Assembly: GCF_907164915.1 (NCBI RefSeq) | Contig: NC_061865.1 | Location: 57,928,587 to 57,992,586, forward strand | Length of the DNA: 64,000 bases | Direction: 5' to 3' | Origin: Impatiens glandulifera | Taxonomy: Eukaryota; Streptophyta; Magnoliopsida; Ericales; Balsaminaceae | The notes under the pieces: model-generated | The model's input: the letters and a program-made list of their open reading frames with translations, nothing else | What the model was told of the DNA's origin: nothing | Databases searched by the model: none | Position numbers and translations under genes: made by a program | Part shown: one piece after another, positions 37,293-49,342 of the stretch | Layout of the letters: every line of letters begins with the position of its first letter | Numbering within the stretch: the first letter of the stretch is position 1

Positions 37293-40200
37293 ATGGGAAC
37301 CTGTACATCAAAACCATCAAAATCAAATCCATACGCCCCAAGAAATGATATAATAAACACACCATACCAAACTCCAACAACCGATAATCATCATCATCAA
37401 TCCGTGAAGAAATCGCCTTTTTCCTCCTTCTACAGCCCTAACCCATTACATTCCTCAACCCCACGTAGATCCTACAAACGTCCATTTCCTCCACCATCAC
37501 CAGCAAAGCACATAAAAGCAGTTTTAGCACTACGGCAACGATCATCAAAACCTAAGAAACAAGAAGGGGAGAATCAGAATGATGATATTTCATCACTCGA
37601 TAAGAGTTTTGGATTCTCCAAACAGTTTATAACTAGGTATGAAATTGGTGAAGAAATTGGTAGAGGTCATTTTGGTTATACTTGTTCTGCCATTGTTAAG
37701 AAAGGTGATCTAAAAGGTCAAGAAGTAGCTGTCAAGATCATTCCTAAAGTGAAGGTAATTCAAATTTCAAATATGAGATATGATAAATTCATATGAGAAT
37801 TTGAATTTGTTGGTTTTTTAGATGACAACAGCTATTGCAATTGAGGATGTAAGAAGGGAGGTGAAGATATTAAGATCATTAACTGGACATAAGAATCTTG
37901 TTCAATTTTATGATGCATTTGAAGATTATAACAATGTATACATTGTCATGGAGTGAGTAATTAAGCTCCATTTCTGAATTCTACTTTATTTTTTTACTTC
38001 ATTTCTTAATTACTTCTTCTTCCATGTTCTTTCAGGTTATGCAAAGGAGGAGAGCTCTTAGATAAAATACTTGCAAGGTGTTTGTTCTCTTGTTTATTTC
38101 ATAGTTGCAGGTCATGTTTAATTTGTTTCCCATTTTGCCCCCAGCATCGAGGTGTCGAGCCTGGGTCTGGGTCCTGGGATATAATACTCTGTTACGGGTT
38201 ACGGGTTCTCTCGTTAGGAGGGACAAAACAGTAATATTACAAACAAACAAAATTACTATTTTGCCCCTCCCTATGAGAGGAAATAAAACAGGGAACTTCG
38301 GAACAGACACCCCTAATGGTCAAGTCTAGATACACTTTTCATACAAAACGTAACACTTTGGCTCCACATTCAAAGACTATTTCTAGGTTTCATTAGTTTG
38401 GAGAAGGGTAAATGAGTAATAACTAAAAATGTAATGGTTGTCTTTTAGGTATCTTGGGTAGGAGTAGTATGTAAATTATTAATACCTTTTTTTGATCTTG
38501 ATAAATCTCTCAAAGTTATTAATATCATTTACATTATTACTTATTTACATATTGTAGGGGTGGAAAGTATTCGGAAGATGAGGCAAAGGTTGTCATGGTA
38601 CAAATATTAAATTTTGTTGCATTTTGTCATCTCCAAGGTGTGGCACACCGAGACCTAAAGCCAGAGGTCAATTACTTCAAATATCTGTCTACTTAACTTG
38701 TTTTTATTGATATTGGGTTATTTAAAAAAATATATTTTAATTTTCAAATCAACCACTAAAATACAAGTACACATTTAAAACAAAGTTTTAATTGAAGTAG
38801 TGGTGCCGACTTCTTAGAGATTTTTTTAAAAGATTATCTCTTTTTAAAATAGTATGATTTTGAGTATATATTTTTTTAAAATTTTTTTTTATAAAAAGAC
38901 TTAAAATTGTATTAATATAATAATATAATAAAAACTTATAATTTAATATAAATAATATTTTAATATTTTAATTAATAAATTTAGTGATCTAATTAATAAA
39001 AAAAGTAAAATAATATTTGATTAGTTTGGATTATTTAAATAACTCAAACGAATAGGGATTGTATTAATAACCCGTATTATTTAAATAATAATTATTAGTA
39101 TTAATTTTAAAGAGATACATAATTATTTTGAGAGATACATAATTATTTTGATAAAAAGACTTAAAATGTATTAATATATAATGATAAATAAAAAATAATA
39201 ATTAAAAATAACATAAACAAAATACCTTAGTTTTCTAAACAAAATTAATAATGAGCACAAAATAAAATTTAAATTTTAAACAATTTTTTTATTTAAATAC
39301 TCAACTTTTTCTTCAAATAAGATTTTGATTTCATAAAATAGATATTTTTCAAATAATCTCACATCATATCAGCTTTAAGAATTTGTTTGGTGAAGAATTG
39401 GTGAAACTTTATCATAATATAATTTTCATTTATTTGGTGATTTTCTTTTTTAATTTAAAAAGTTAACACATTCTTATTTAACTGTTCTAGTTATGATCAC
39501 TTGAAAGTCTTAAAAAATAACATAATGGTATTCTAATAGTGATTTGAATTATTTAATTGAATAACAGAACTTTTTGTATACATCCAAGTATGATAACTCC
39601 CAGTTAAAAGCTATAGACTTTGGCTTATCAGATTTCGTCAAACCAGGTTAATTTATTGTCAAAACTTTGTTTCATTCATTCATTTCATCAACAACACCTT
39701 CCAATCTTCAAACATATTTCATTAACATTGTCCAGATGAAAGGCTTAACGACATTGTAGGAAGTGCATGCTACGTAGCACCTGAAGTTCTACAAAGATCT
39801 TATGGCACTGAAGCTGATGTATGGAGTGTTGGTGTAATTGCATATATTCTCTTATCTGGCAGACGTCCATTTTGGGCTAGAACTGAATCCGGTATCTTTC
39901 AAGCTGTCTTGAAAGCTATTCCAACTTTCGATGAATCCCCTTGGCCTACACTTTCACCTGAGGCTAAAGACTTTGTGAAACTTACATTAAATAAAGATCC
40001 ACGCAAACGAATGAGTGCTGCTCAGGCTTTGAGTGAGTAAAAAGTAAAAAAAACTTGTCTGATTATATAGTTTTGTGTATATACTTTACTCAATTACTAT
40101 GGAACCTTTTCAGGTCATCCGTGGATTCGAAACTATCGAGATGTCAAAGTAATATCTCTTGACATTCTCGTTTTCAGGCTCTTGAAGGCTTATATGCAAT

Positions 40201-40977
40201 CATCATCTCTTCGCAAATCTGCTTTGAGAGCTTTATCTAAGACATTGACTTCAGATGAACTGTTTCATCTAAAGGAGCAGTTTGCATTGTTGGATCCTAA
40301 AGATGGTTGTATCACTTTAGACAACATTAAAGTGGTTTGTTTGTTTGTTGGTTTGTTTCTTGTCTACTTATATATATTATGGAATGTAAAAAAAAAGTTA
40401 ATTTTTGTTTGAATTCTTATATTTTTAGGCTTTGATGAAGAATGCAACAGATGCTATGAAAGACTCTAGGATAACTGATCTACTTTCAACAGTATAATGA
40501 ACAGATAATTCTGTATTGAAATTTGCATATGTTTTTTTAGTAATTCTTTTTTGTATGTTGTTGTGTGTGACAGCTAAATGCATTGCAATATAGACGGATG
40601 AATTTCGATGAATTTTGTGCTGCTGGGATAAGCGTTTATCAGCTAGAAACGTTAGATTTGTGGGATCAACATGCTCGTTGTGCCTACGATGTTTTTGAGA
40701 ATGATGGGAACAAGGCAATTGTGTTTGAAGAACTTGCATCAGTTAGTTTTACATTTTTTGCACATATTATTCATTTACCAAATTTTAGAGTAATGAAATT
40801 TAATACATGTACATATTTTGTATTGATGTAATGCAGGAACTCGGGTTGGGACCTTCGGTTCCTGTTCATGCTGTACTAAACGACTGGATTAGAAATACTG
40901 ATGGAAAGCTAAGCTTCATCGGTTTTGTGAAACTGTTACATGGTGCGTCGGGTAGAACTTTCGCAAAGGTCTTGTAG
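37293..40977 (+). CDS. CDPK-related protein kinase (CRK)
   Basis: Ser/Thr kinase of the CRK family, expected at the plasma membrane. Ten exons: 37293-37754, 37822-37952, 38036-38077, 38558-38666, 39568-39646, 39736-40032, 40114-40334, 40429-40491, 40574-40741, 40837-40977; 1713 bp, 570 residues. The N-terminus [10 protein letters not shown] fits N-myristoylation at Gly2 with a palmitoylatable Cys4. Kinase domain is about 116-378, with glycine loop GRGHFG, Lys148, catalytic HRDLKPEN (242-249), DFG at 265-267 and SACYVAPE. It is followed by an autoinhibitory-like segment and four degenerate EF-hands (for example [13 protein letters not shown]) that lack most calcium ligands, as usual in CRKs, which respond to calmodulin rather than binding calcium strongly. 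All splice phases agree. Intron 4 is 900 bp and AT-rich. Confidence 0.93.
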
Positions 40978-42456
40978 AATAAAAAGTTGAATCGGGTTGG
41001 ATAGGATTGGATATTGGATAGTTGTTTACTTTCAGGATTTGGTTTCGAAAAATATATGATTTTCTTAAGAAAACTTTTGGAACCAGCTACTTGGTTTGAG
41101 TTAAACAATTGTACAACGTTTGTTAAGGACAATTATACTTTCTTATCAATTTATAAAATGTTTTTTTTTCTCATTCCTTCTTAAAATTAGACCAATATTT
41201 TCTTTTAATCTTATTTGTATGAATTTTCACAAAATAAAAATAAATTTTCTAAAAGACCCGTTTCGTTTTATTTGAAAACTAATTTCGAGATTTGTATTTT
41301 TTTTTCAGATACTCTTTTAGATTAAATTTTGCTAATAAGTGTTTACCCTCATTTTATGTATGAACATGATCGGAATAATTTGTACAAAATGGTTAGGCCC
41401 TAGGGTCTAAAATCATTTATTAAATAAAATATAATTATATTTTAAAAATAACCAAAAGTTTATAATAGGGTCTTAAATGATTGAAACGTGTACACACTCA
41501 TTTTTACACTCAATTTATAACTTTAAATATTTTTGAATCTAATATTTGTCGAATCCTAATTTGTGTTCATCATATTTTTTTTTTTTTTGTGAGATTCGAG
41601 AGAAAGGTAAGTTATAAAGTTTGGACGACATTTGTATAATACTCTAGTTGTACCTTCCATTTTGTTTCTCCTTGATAAGTGAATAAATAGTTTCATTCCG
41701 TGTATCAATTCCCCTCTCATCTATTTTTACGCGATTCGAAAAAAATATAAGTTATGAGTATATGTTATGAGTCACAACAAACTTATTTTCAAAATGTCGA
41801 TTTTAGATATTAGAGTTATTTTTTACAACTTTGTTAGGGAAATAATGGTTAGCTTAAAATGAATCTTTGAACTTTAAAAGTGACTTTTATCTTTTTAAAA
41901 TAATATATATATATATATAAAAGGACGTGCATAATAAAAAAAATGTTAATTAATTGATTAAACTTCTAAAATAATTAGTCCACATGATCTAGTGAAATTG
42001 GGCAGCATTAATGAATTTGGAGTTGCTAATCATTGTGCATAAAACCGGCGCAATTGTTGGTCCATGTATAATTGCTTTATTCTCGTTGTTAGATATACTC
42101 TTTGAATTGTCTATGAATTCTTTCATATAAAGTTCTAATAAAAATGGTGAAAACCTCACATAAAAATCATTTGTTTAGACTGTTTTTTTTTACCAAAGTT
42201 CATAAGCTAGTTTTTAATTAAGAGAGCCTGGAATGATATTTGGCAGAAATTTAAGCGCAAGGGTCTTTCTTCCCCGCGAATGAGAAAGTAGACCACGATT
42301 GTGACATATATATTTTTTTTTACCGTGGCCTGCATTATGGCCAGCACTCCAGCCCGACCTGGATCGAAATCGATCGATACCGTGGCCTCCACATGTGATC
42401 ATTGCGACTGAACCCTAGATGCACTCGCAACCGAGCCACCCGACCTAAGTTCGGTT
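40978..42456. other. Spacer downstream of CRK
   Basis: 3' UTR of CRK and AT-rich spacer. 42200-42450 is GC-richer and has overlapping short minus-strand frames without recognisable domains. It may be an old transposon scrap. Confidence 0.45.
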
Positions 42457-42717
42457 CAGGGACGGACCCAAGATTTCGAAATGGGGTGGACTTGAAAAAA
42501 AATTTAGGGTGGGCTTAAAATAATAACGAGAAAATTTTGAAAAAAATAAATATATAAAAGTAAGTTTTACCATTTTTTTTAATAATTAGATAAAAAAAAA
42601 CAATGAAGTTATATTAAATTTTTTTAAAAAATTAAGGTAATGTCATATTTCTACCAAATAAAAAAAAAAATTCGGGTAGGTTTCAATCCACCGAAGTCAC
42701 TAAATAGATTCGTCCCG
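42457..42717. mobile_element. hAT-type MITE related to the one at 1981
   Basis: Starts CAGGGACGGACCCAAG and ends near AGATTCGTCCCG. Flanks GTTCGGTT and GTTCTGTC agree at 6 of 8. The interior ('taagttttaccattttttt', 'aataattagataaa') parallels the 196-bp element at 1981-2176. Eroded, non-coding. Confidence 0.6.
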
Positions 42718-43501
42718 GTTCTGTCAGCCTTCACTGCCCCAATCTAAAAAATTAAAAAACATAGATTTCAAATATTAAAAAAATTAATAAACATAGATTT
42801 CAAATATTAAAAATCTGAATTCCAATTATTAAGAATGTATATATTCCATACTTGTTTAAGTATAATTTAGTTATATAGTTATTGTTTGATATATTATTTA
42901 AATCATTTAAGGATGAAATTACTATAATGTAAAAGGTTAAGGGCAAAATATGTTATGTTTCCTAAACATTATTGTAATCGGGAAATTTGAGGAAATGACC
43001 CCAAAAAGGGGGCTAATAGCCGATGGTGCGGGCCACTAATTTTTATAGCGCTGGTGACCCCCAAATTTTTTAATGACCATTTTACCCATGCGTCACGCAC
43101 CCTCCAGATGCGTGACGCACCCTGAACCCTATAAAGACTTAATTTTTTTTCATTTTCGTTTCATTTTCTCTCTCATCCATTCTTCCCTTTCTTCTCCGCC
43201 GTGAACCCTAATGGTGGCGGAGAAGACTTTCTCTCTTTTTCATCGCTGAAGAACCAATCGAAGAGGCACCGTGGACCATTCCACCATATTCAATGGCCTA
43301 TAGCTGCGAAGAACTTCCAACGGCGAACGACGACGACCGAAGATAAAATTTCCACTATATTCGTTTATATTTTGTGTTGATTTCGTTTACATATGATTGT
43401 TTGTGTTGATTTCTTTTACATGTGATTGTTTGTGTTGATTTCTTTTACAGAACATCATTGATTCGCCCTGATTCGTTGAATGCAGGTTGGTTGGTTGGAT
43501 G

Positions 43502-43666
43502 CTCACGCAGGGTGCGTCACGCAGGGTGCGTCACGCAGGGTGCGTCACGCAGGGTGCTTCACGCAGGGTGCGTCACGCAGGGTGCGTCACGCAGGGTGCG
43601 TCACGCAGGGTGCGTCACGCAGGGTGCGTCACGCAAGGTGCGTCACGCAGGGTGCGTCACGCAGGA
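43502..43666 (+). repeat. Minisatellite of twelve 14-bp units in the Pack-MULE
   Basis: Unit TCACGCAGGGTGCG repeated about 12 times with two single-base variants (a CTTC in unit 5, a CAAGG in unit 10). The nucleus GCGTCACGC also occurs singly in both terminal regions of the element (near 43088, 43112, 46541, 46555, 46873, 46893). Fourteen is not a multiple of three, so all three frames stay open and give spurious repetitive frames. Confidence 0.95.
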
Positions 43667-43944
43667 TTCAGCTCAAATCCCTTCCAATAATTCAGGTAAC
43701 AAACAAATGTGTTTCTTGTAGAGTTAGTTAATCCATCCAGTTCGATTTGATATCTTTAGTTATCTGGAAATCTTTTATGTAGTTTCTTGATTTGGTATAA
43801 CCTCTAACAGCGTCCAAGAAAGGAAATTTATTTATTTGTTTGTTTGTTTGTTTTTAGGATCCAAATAATAATAATAATTTGTTTTTGAGGTTTAATCAAT
43901 TGGTTTGTTTGTTTGTTTTTATGAACAATATTACAGTCCCATCT

Positions 43945-45199
43945 TGTTGTAGAGAAAATAATGATATGATTATCCCATCTCCAAGATCAGAGAGTGAAAT
44001 CCTTTCATCAACTCATGCTAAGGCATTCTCATATAACGAGCTAAGGAACGCCACCAGAAACTTTCGCCCTGACAGTCTTTTTGGCGAAGGTGGATTCGGT
44101 TATGTATTCAAAGGTTGGATTGATGAACAATTGTTCACTACTTCAGACCAGGTTCTGGCATCGTTGTTGCTGTCAAGAAACTTAAACCTGAAGGCTTCTA
44201 AGGTCACAAGGAGTGGTTGGTATGTTTTTTTTTTCTTTTTTTTCAGGTTTTAATTATTTTGCTCTGTTTTTGACTTCTTCCAAGTATTATTATATACAGA
44301 CGGAAGTTAACTATCTTGGCCAACTTTTTCATCCGAATCTGGTTAAGCTTATTGGGTATTGTTCAGAAGGTGATAGGTGATAAGGATAAGCTCTTGGTTT
44401 ATGAGTTTTTGCCAAAAGGGAGCTTGTAGAATCATCTTTTCAAAAGTGAGTTAGTTTTCAACATATGCCAATAAAATTTTGAATTTTTTACTTTTCACTT
44501 AGAAAATTATTACTTAGAGAATGTGTTGTGTAGGATTTCAATGCAAAACTGTCGGATTTTGGGTTGGCCAAGGCAGGACCAACTGGAGATAGGACACACG
44601 TATCGACTAAAGTGATGGGTTCCCACGGTTATGCAGCACCGGAATATGTTGCCACGGGTATAGATTAGAACTTTTGCAAGATTCTGTTTTTTTCTTATAT
44701 ATAGAATCAACTTTCATACATTATTTTTGTGATTTTGTCAATCAACAAACAGGTCGGGTTGACGACAAAAAGTGATGTGTATAGTTTTGGAGTAGTGTTA
44801 CTCGAATTGCTATCTGGTCGTCTAGGTGTTGACAAGTCAAGAATGGGTGTAGAACAGAATCTAGTGGAGTGGGCTATTCCTTATTTAGGGGACAAACAAA
44901 AACTATTCAGGATTATGGACACAAAATTAGAAGGACAATATCCTCAAAAGGGAGCTTTTATGGCTGCTAACCTTGCTCTGTAGTGTCTAAAATCAGAGCC
45001 TAAAGTACGCCCAAAAATGTCACACGTTTTAGCCACCTTAGAAGAGATCCAATCCTTGAAAAACACATCCAAAACTCGAACTGCTAATGACTCGAAAAGT
45101 AACTTACCACCAAAAACGCATCATTGCTCGCCCATGAATACGACACATTCTGCTGCCTCTCCATTACCAGCCCATCGGCAGCAGCCTCGAGTACGATGA
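43945..45199 (+). pseudogene. Broken RLCK (PBL/APK1-like) kinase inside the Pack-MULE
   Basis: Captured copy of a receptor-like cytoplasmic kinase of subfamily VII, keeping some introns. Recognisable blocks in order: FSYNELRNATRNFRPDS, GEGGFGYVFKGWIDEQ, then a frameshift that destroys the VAVKKL lysine segment (about 44150). Next come [30 protein letters not shown] ending in [22 protein letters not shown] (44535-44595), GYAAPEY, and [20 protein letters not shown] to VRPKMSHVLATLEEIQSL with an in-frame TAG at 44982. The exon carrying the catalytic HRD-type loop is missing. No active kinase can be made from this copy. Confidence 0.88.
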
Positions 45200-45954
45200 A
45201 CAAATCTTTTTTTTTGTTAGAATTGTCTTATATGTTGTGCCAATTTGAGTTTTGCTGTAAACTCTGTACTGTGTATATATACAACACCTTTGTTATAGAT
45301 TATTCTTCATTTAAGTTGGTTCAAACATTTAATTTATTTATCTGTTTTTTATTTGTTATTTGATAAGAGAAGTGTGATTGAGGTAAATCTTTGAATTTTG
45401 AACGAAATGATTCAATGGTTTAGTTTCAAGTTATAGAGGGTTAAACAAATCTGGATAGTTACAAATAAGTTGTGATTTGTGAACCAGAAGTTGTGATTTG
45501 AGGTAATGTAATGTTTTACAAAATAAAAATTTACAAATAAATTGTAACAGAGTTCCAAGATAGTTAAATTGTTATTATTTGAAGTTAAAACATGTAGTAG
45601 AATATCTCATTTCAACATAAAAGGCACAAACACTAAAACTGATATAAGCAACAATTCTAACCTGACTCGATTTTACCTATTTCAAACCAAACTCGACTTG
45701 ATTTTTTCATGGTTCAATCCGCAAAAACTTCGAAAATTCAGTATAAATCAAATTTCAAATATTTATAAAGTTTCCAACATAGGGTGACAATTATTGAGTA
45801 ATGTCTGATTTACAAACCAATGTAATTACATATAAAGTTCCCAACATATTTGATTTACAAACAAATAAGAAAAAATTTATAAAAGACAGTATAAAGACAC
45901 ATATCATCTGATCTTTGTTGATCATAAAAGAGATCGATCAGATCCAAAAATTAG

Positions 45955-46170
45955 GGTTCTTCGTCGTCATTATCCTGCACCAAAATGATTAACATGTCGA
46001 TCTGGCTCTGCAATCTCACGTTCTCTCTTTCTACATGAGACCTTTTATTTCTCTCCTCCAACAGATGAACTTGCAAGTGTTCAACACATTTTGCATCTTT
46101 CCAATTGCTCATTTAACTCATCAATCTCTCTATCCTGAGTTTTGAACAGACAATGGAGAAATATGTGACA
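45955..46170 (-). pseudogene. Coiled-coil gene fragment inside the Pack-MULE
   Basis: Minus-strand pieces DREIDELNEQLERCK, then a stop and frame change, LQVHLLEERNKRSHVERE, and after a TGTAG that could be an old acceptor, ENVRLQSQIDMLIILVQDND and a Glu-Glu-Pro stop. The heptad-like Leu pattern marks a coiled coil. The source gene is not recognised. Confidence 0.45.
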
Positions 46171-47262
46171 AACTATGTCATCAAATTAAAAATAGAAGCT
46201 AATCAATCTACTACAATCCTAAACTACAAAATCTGGCTTTTATGGGCCACACAGCTTGGATTGACACCAGATAGCTATATAGATCCAATTTGAGTAAGAT
46301 TTCATAATCAAGAATAAACTAACATGCTTCAAGCCTTCAACACTCTAAAATCAGTTGTCAGTTACCCTCATTTCTTCAAAGAATAAATTGGGTACTTCAA
46401 CAGGGAATTTCATCAACCCAATATATTTGAACTGTTAACACAAAAAAGAAATAACATATTCAAATGGTTGCTACTATCAATCGAGAGACACCGTAACAAT
46501 GAAATGCAAATACTAACTATAAATGGTTTGGGGTGCGCCACTCAGGTGCGTGACGCACCTGCGTGACGCACCCGGATTTCGCCGCCGGTGACATTTACCT
46601 AATCAATCCCTAAACCCTAACAAACAATGCGTTCAAAGAAAGAAATAAAGGAAGAAGTAAGCATACCAGTAGAAGAAAGAGACATCTCCTTCGTTGGGAT
46701 TCCTCCGTCTTCGTTGGGATTCCTTCGTTTGTGGTTGTCTTTTTTAGAGAGAAGGAGGAGAAGGGAAGTGAAGAAAGAGAAGAAGAAAGAAATGAAAAGA
46801 AAGAGAAAAACTGGAACTTTTTTTATTATATAGTAAGGGCATTGTGGACTTTTCACAATGCCCTCAGGTGCGTCACGCAACCGGAGGGTGCGTCACGCAA
46901 CGGGTGTATTTTCGGCAGAAAATTGTTTGGGGGTCACCAGCGCTATAAAAATTAGTGGCCCGCACCAAACATAATTAGCCCCCTTTTTAGGGTCATTTCC
47001 TCAAATTTCCCATTGTAATCCGAATTGATTCAGAAATTTGTATTATCAAAGATCATACGGTAAGGGAGAAGAATCGAATTTAGGGTTTATACTCTTCGCT
47101 TGTTTAATCTCAAAGATTCATACTTGTTTATGCCGTTTCCAATCCTATCTTGTTTCGTTGACAGCTAAAAAGAAAGCATTTCTGGTGATCGGAAGTCGGA
47201 ACCCTAATCAGTCTACTGTGTTTATCCTCGTCTTGCAAGGAAGGAAGATCCAATTAGCAACC

Positions 47263-49342
47263 ATGACTGAGGTACTATAGTTGATATATAATTGTGAGAA
47301 ACATGATAGTGATTCGTTCTTTCTCTGGTGGGAACAAGATTTTCATATTTTCATCTGTTGTTAGAAGTAGCGAAATCGAGTTTTCTTGAAGTTCAATTGA
47401 GATTATGTGAAGTTTTATCTACATTTTCATGTCTCTGATTTGATTATTTTGATCTGATATTTACTATGGTTACAGTATTGGGTTAGTCAAGGTAACCAAA
47501 TTGGTGTGATATCTGCAAAATCTTCATATCCAACAATCCAGACAGCATTAGAAACCATGAACTTGGAGTATTTCATATGTAGTTAGAAGTAGTGGAATCG
47601 AGTTTTCTTGAAGTTCAGTTGAGATTATGTGAAGTTTTATCTACATTTTCATGTTTCTGATTTGATTATTTTGATCTGCTGTTTCACATGGTTCCAGTAT
47701 TGGGTTAGTCAAGGTAACAAATGGTGTGACATCTGCAAAATCTTCATATCCAACAATCCAGCAAGCATTAGAAACCATGAACTTGGTCAGCGTCACAAGG
47801 ATAATGTTGGAAATAGGCTCACAACGATGCGGAAAGATAAGGAAGCTAAAGATAAGGAACAAAAACAAACGGAAAAAGCCCTTGAACAAATTGAAGCAGT
47901 GAGTTGTTTTTTTCTATTTAACATTGTTCATATAATTGTAGTTCAAATTTGATTTTGATATGCTGTTTACATCTAACTTTTTATTATATGATCATCCTTG
48001 AACCTTCTGATTATTCCAGAATATGTACTTTTGGAAAATGAAGCCTGTCTTACAACCTAAGATTTTGTTTTTTTTATTGTGATTAGGGTTTTGAGTATAA
48101 TAAAATGCTTCTTAGCTGTTTACTGGTCTCCTTCCTTGTCTACTTTCTGTAACTACCGAAAGTAGAACCCCTCTTTTGTTAATGTGTCAAACTTAAGAAT
48201 ACTTAAGGCTATGTTTTCTATAAGAATAGTCATTGAATTACAACTAAATTTCTATGTTTGGAAAATTATAGTACTATAATTCTTAGGACATTATTTGATT
48301 TTAAGAGATTTAGTTGCTGTTTGGAATTTTAGCTGCTGGAAGAAGAATTAGACTGCTTGGAATGAGTGAGGAACATAAAATGTGATTAAGAATTGAAATT
48401 CAAAGCTAATTTAAGAGGGATTCAAACCCAATAAACATACTTTATGTTAATTCCATCAGAAATCAAAGTCTAAATTCAATTCTTCCTTTTAAGTCCTTAA
48501 AACAAATAATATAATTGGAATTGCCCCCTAACCAAATACACTGTTTGTTGATTATGTCTAAATTTTTATGTGTAATTGCTCCAATATAAGTTATGAAATA
48601 AACTGTTTATGTCAATTGTTCTTGCCAGAAAGCCAAGCGGAGCTACGACAAGGATGTCTCTGCATCTAAGGATGTGAAATTATTAGCAGCACCCGATGAA
48701 GGGACTGGAACTTTTGAAGGAGGTAGAATATATAATTGTGCATATTTCATAATAACATATTAAACACATGAAAAAAAAGCATCATTCATGGTCATATTCT
48801 TAAACCCTTTTTTTCTTTCTTGGTTACAGAGTGGGATCTTGACAGTTCTTCAGGATACTATTATAATAAAACAAACGGTTGCCATTATGACCCGAACTCA
48901 GGCTTCTACTATACCGATTCTTTAGGTACAGTATTTTTAATTGTTTTTGAAAAATATATATACATGGATGATTTATTGGGTGAATAATAATACAGGCAAG
49001 TGGGTAACAAGGGAAGAGGCAATTGTAGCATGTAAATCTTCTTTGAAATCGATACAAAAGAATAAATCGGTTTTTACAAAACCATCTTCAATACTTGAAA
49101 AGAATCATGAAAGTGGGCCTGCGCCCGGTCGTGTTGTGTCTTTGTCTACACCATTGAATCCAATGAGAAGTGTTAAAGGTGCTGCACCATCTTCTTTGAC
49201 TGTGAACAAGAGGAAAAGAGAAGATGTAAAAGCGAAAAAGAGTGTTGTTTCTGGAGAGGAAGCATCTGCACTTAAGGCAAGAGAGGCTGCAAGGAAAAGA
49301 GTAGAAGAAAGAGAGAAATCATTTCTAGGTTTATATAAATAA
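47263..49342 (+). CDS. ZOP1: ZOP1-like zinc finger and OCRE protein
   Basis: Nucleic-acid-binding pre-mRNA splicing factor which in Arabidopsis also promotes RNA-directed DNA methylation. Five exons: 47263-47271 (only ATG ACT GAG), 47698-47898, 48629-48722, 48830-48925, 48996-49342; 747 bp, 248 residues. U1-type C2H2 finger: Cys13, Cys16, His30, His36 in KWCDICKIF...IRNHELGQRH. A basic/acidic helix follows. OCRE-like aromatic repeat spans about 102-140 (SSGYYYNKTNG, HYDPNSGFYYTDS, KWVT). The C-terminus is rich in Lys/Arg with SALKAREAARKRVEEREK and ends FLGLYK. The exon-2 choice is decided by the intact Cys-Cys pair, because a decayed duplicate of exon 2 lies upstream. The gene is intact. Its promoter is immediately bordered by the Pack-MULE. 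Confidence 0.92.
47375..47800 (+). repeat. Tandem duplication of ZOP1 exon 2 and its upstream intron
   Basis: Copy 1 (about 47375-47568) and copy 2 (about 47590-47800) share 'atcgagttttcttgaagttca', 'gttttatctacattttcatg' and the exon opening TATTGGGTTAGTCAAGGTAA. In copy 1, extra bases after GGTAAC shift the frame and erase both cysteines of the finger, and the exon stops matching after 'atgaacttgg'. It is a dead exon copy inside intron 1. Confidence 0.88.

Larger units (their letters stand above)
42980..47011. mobile_element. Pack-MULE, 4.0 kb, carrying captured gene fragments
   Basis: Ends GGGAAATTTGAGGAAATG and CATTTCCTCAAATTTCCC are inverted repeats continuing with few mismatches for about 95 bp (shared GGTGCGGGCCACTAATTTTT and AGCGCTGGTGACCCCC). 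It is flanked by an exact 9-bp duplication ATTGTAATC (42971-42979 and 47012-47020), the Mutator hallmark. No transposase lies inside. It carries a broken receptor-like cytoplasmic kinase copy (43945-45199), a coiled-coil gene scrap on the minus strand (45955-46170) and arrays of GCGTSACGC words near both ends. That makes it non-autonomous. It lies within about 250 bp of the ZOP1 start codon. Empty-site alleles would read ATTGTAATC once. Confidence 0.92.

Noticed and set aside
42207..42402. Two overlapping minus-strand frames of about 60 codons
   Set aside because: They overlap in different frames, lack domains and lie in a likely transposon remnant.
43422..43731. Three overlapping open frames with GCVTQGASRR-type repeats
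   Set aside because: Products of a 14-bp minisatellite that leaves all three frames open; no independent evidence for coding.
46617..46955. Basic Lys/Glu-rich open frames on both strands in the Pack-MULE
   Set aside because: Low-complexity purine-rich sequence resembling a UTR; no conserved features and overlapping frames on both strands.
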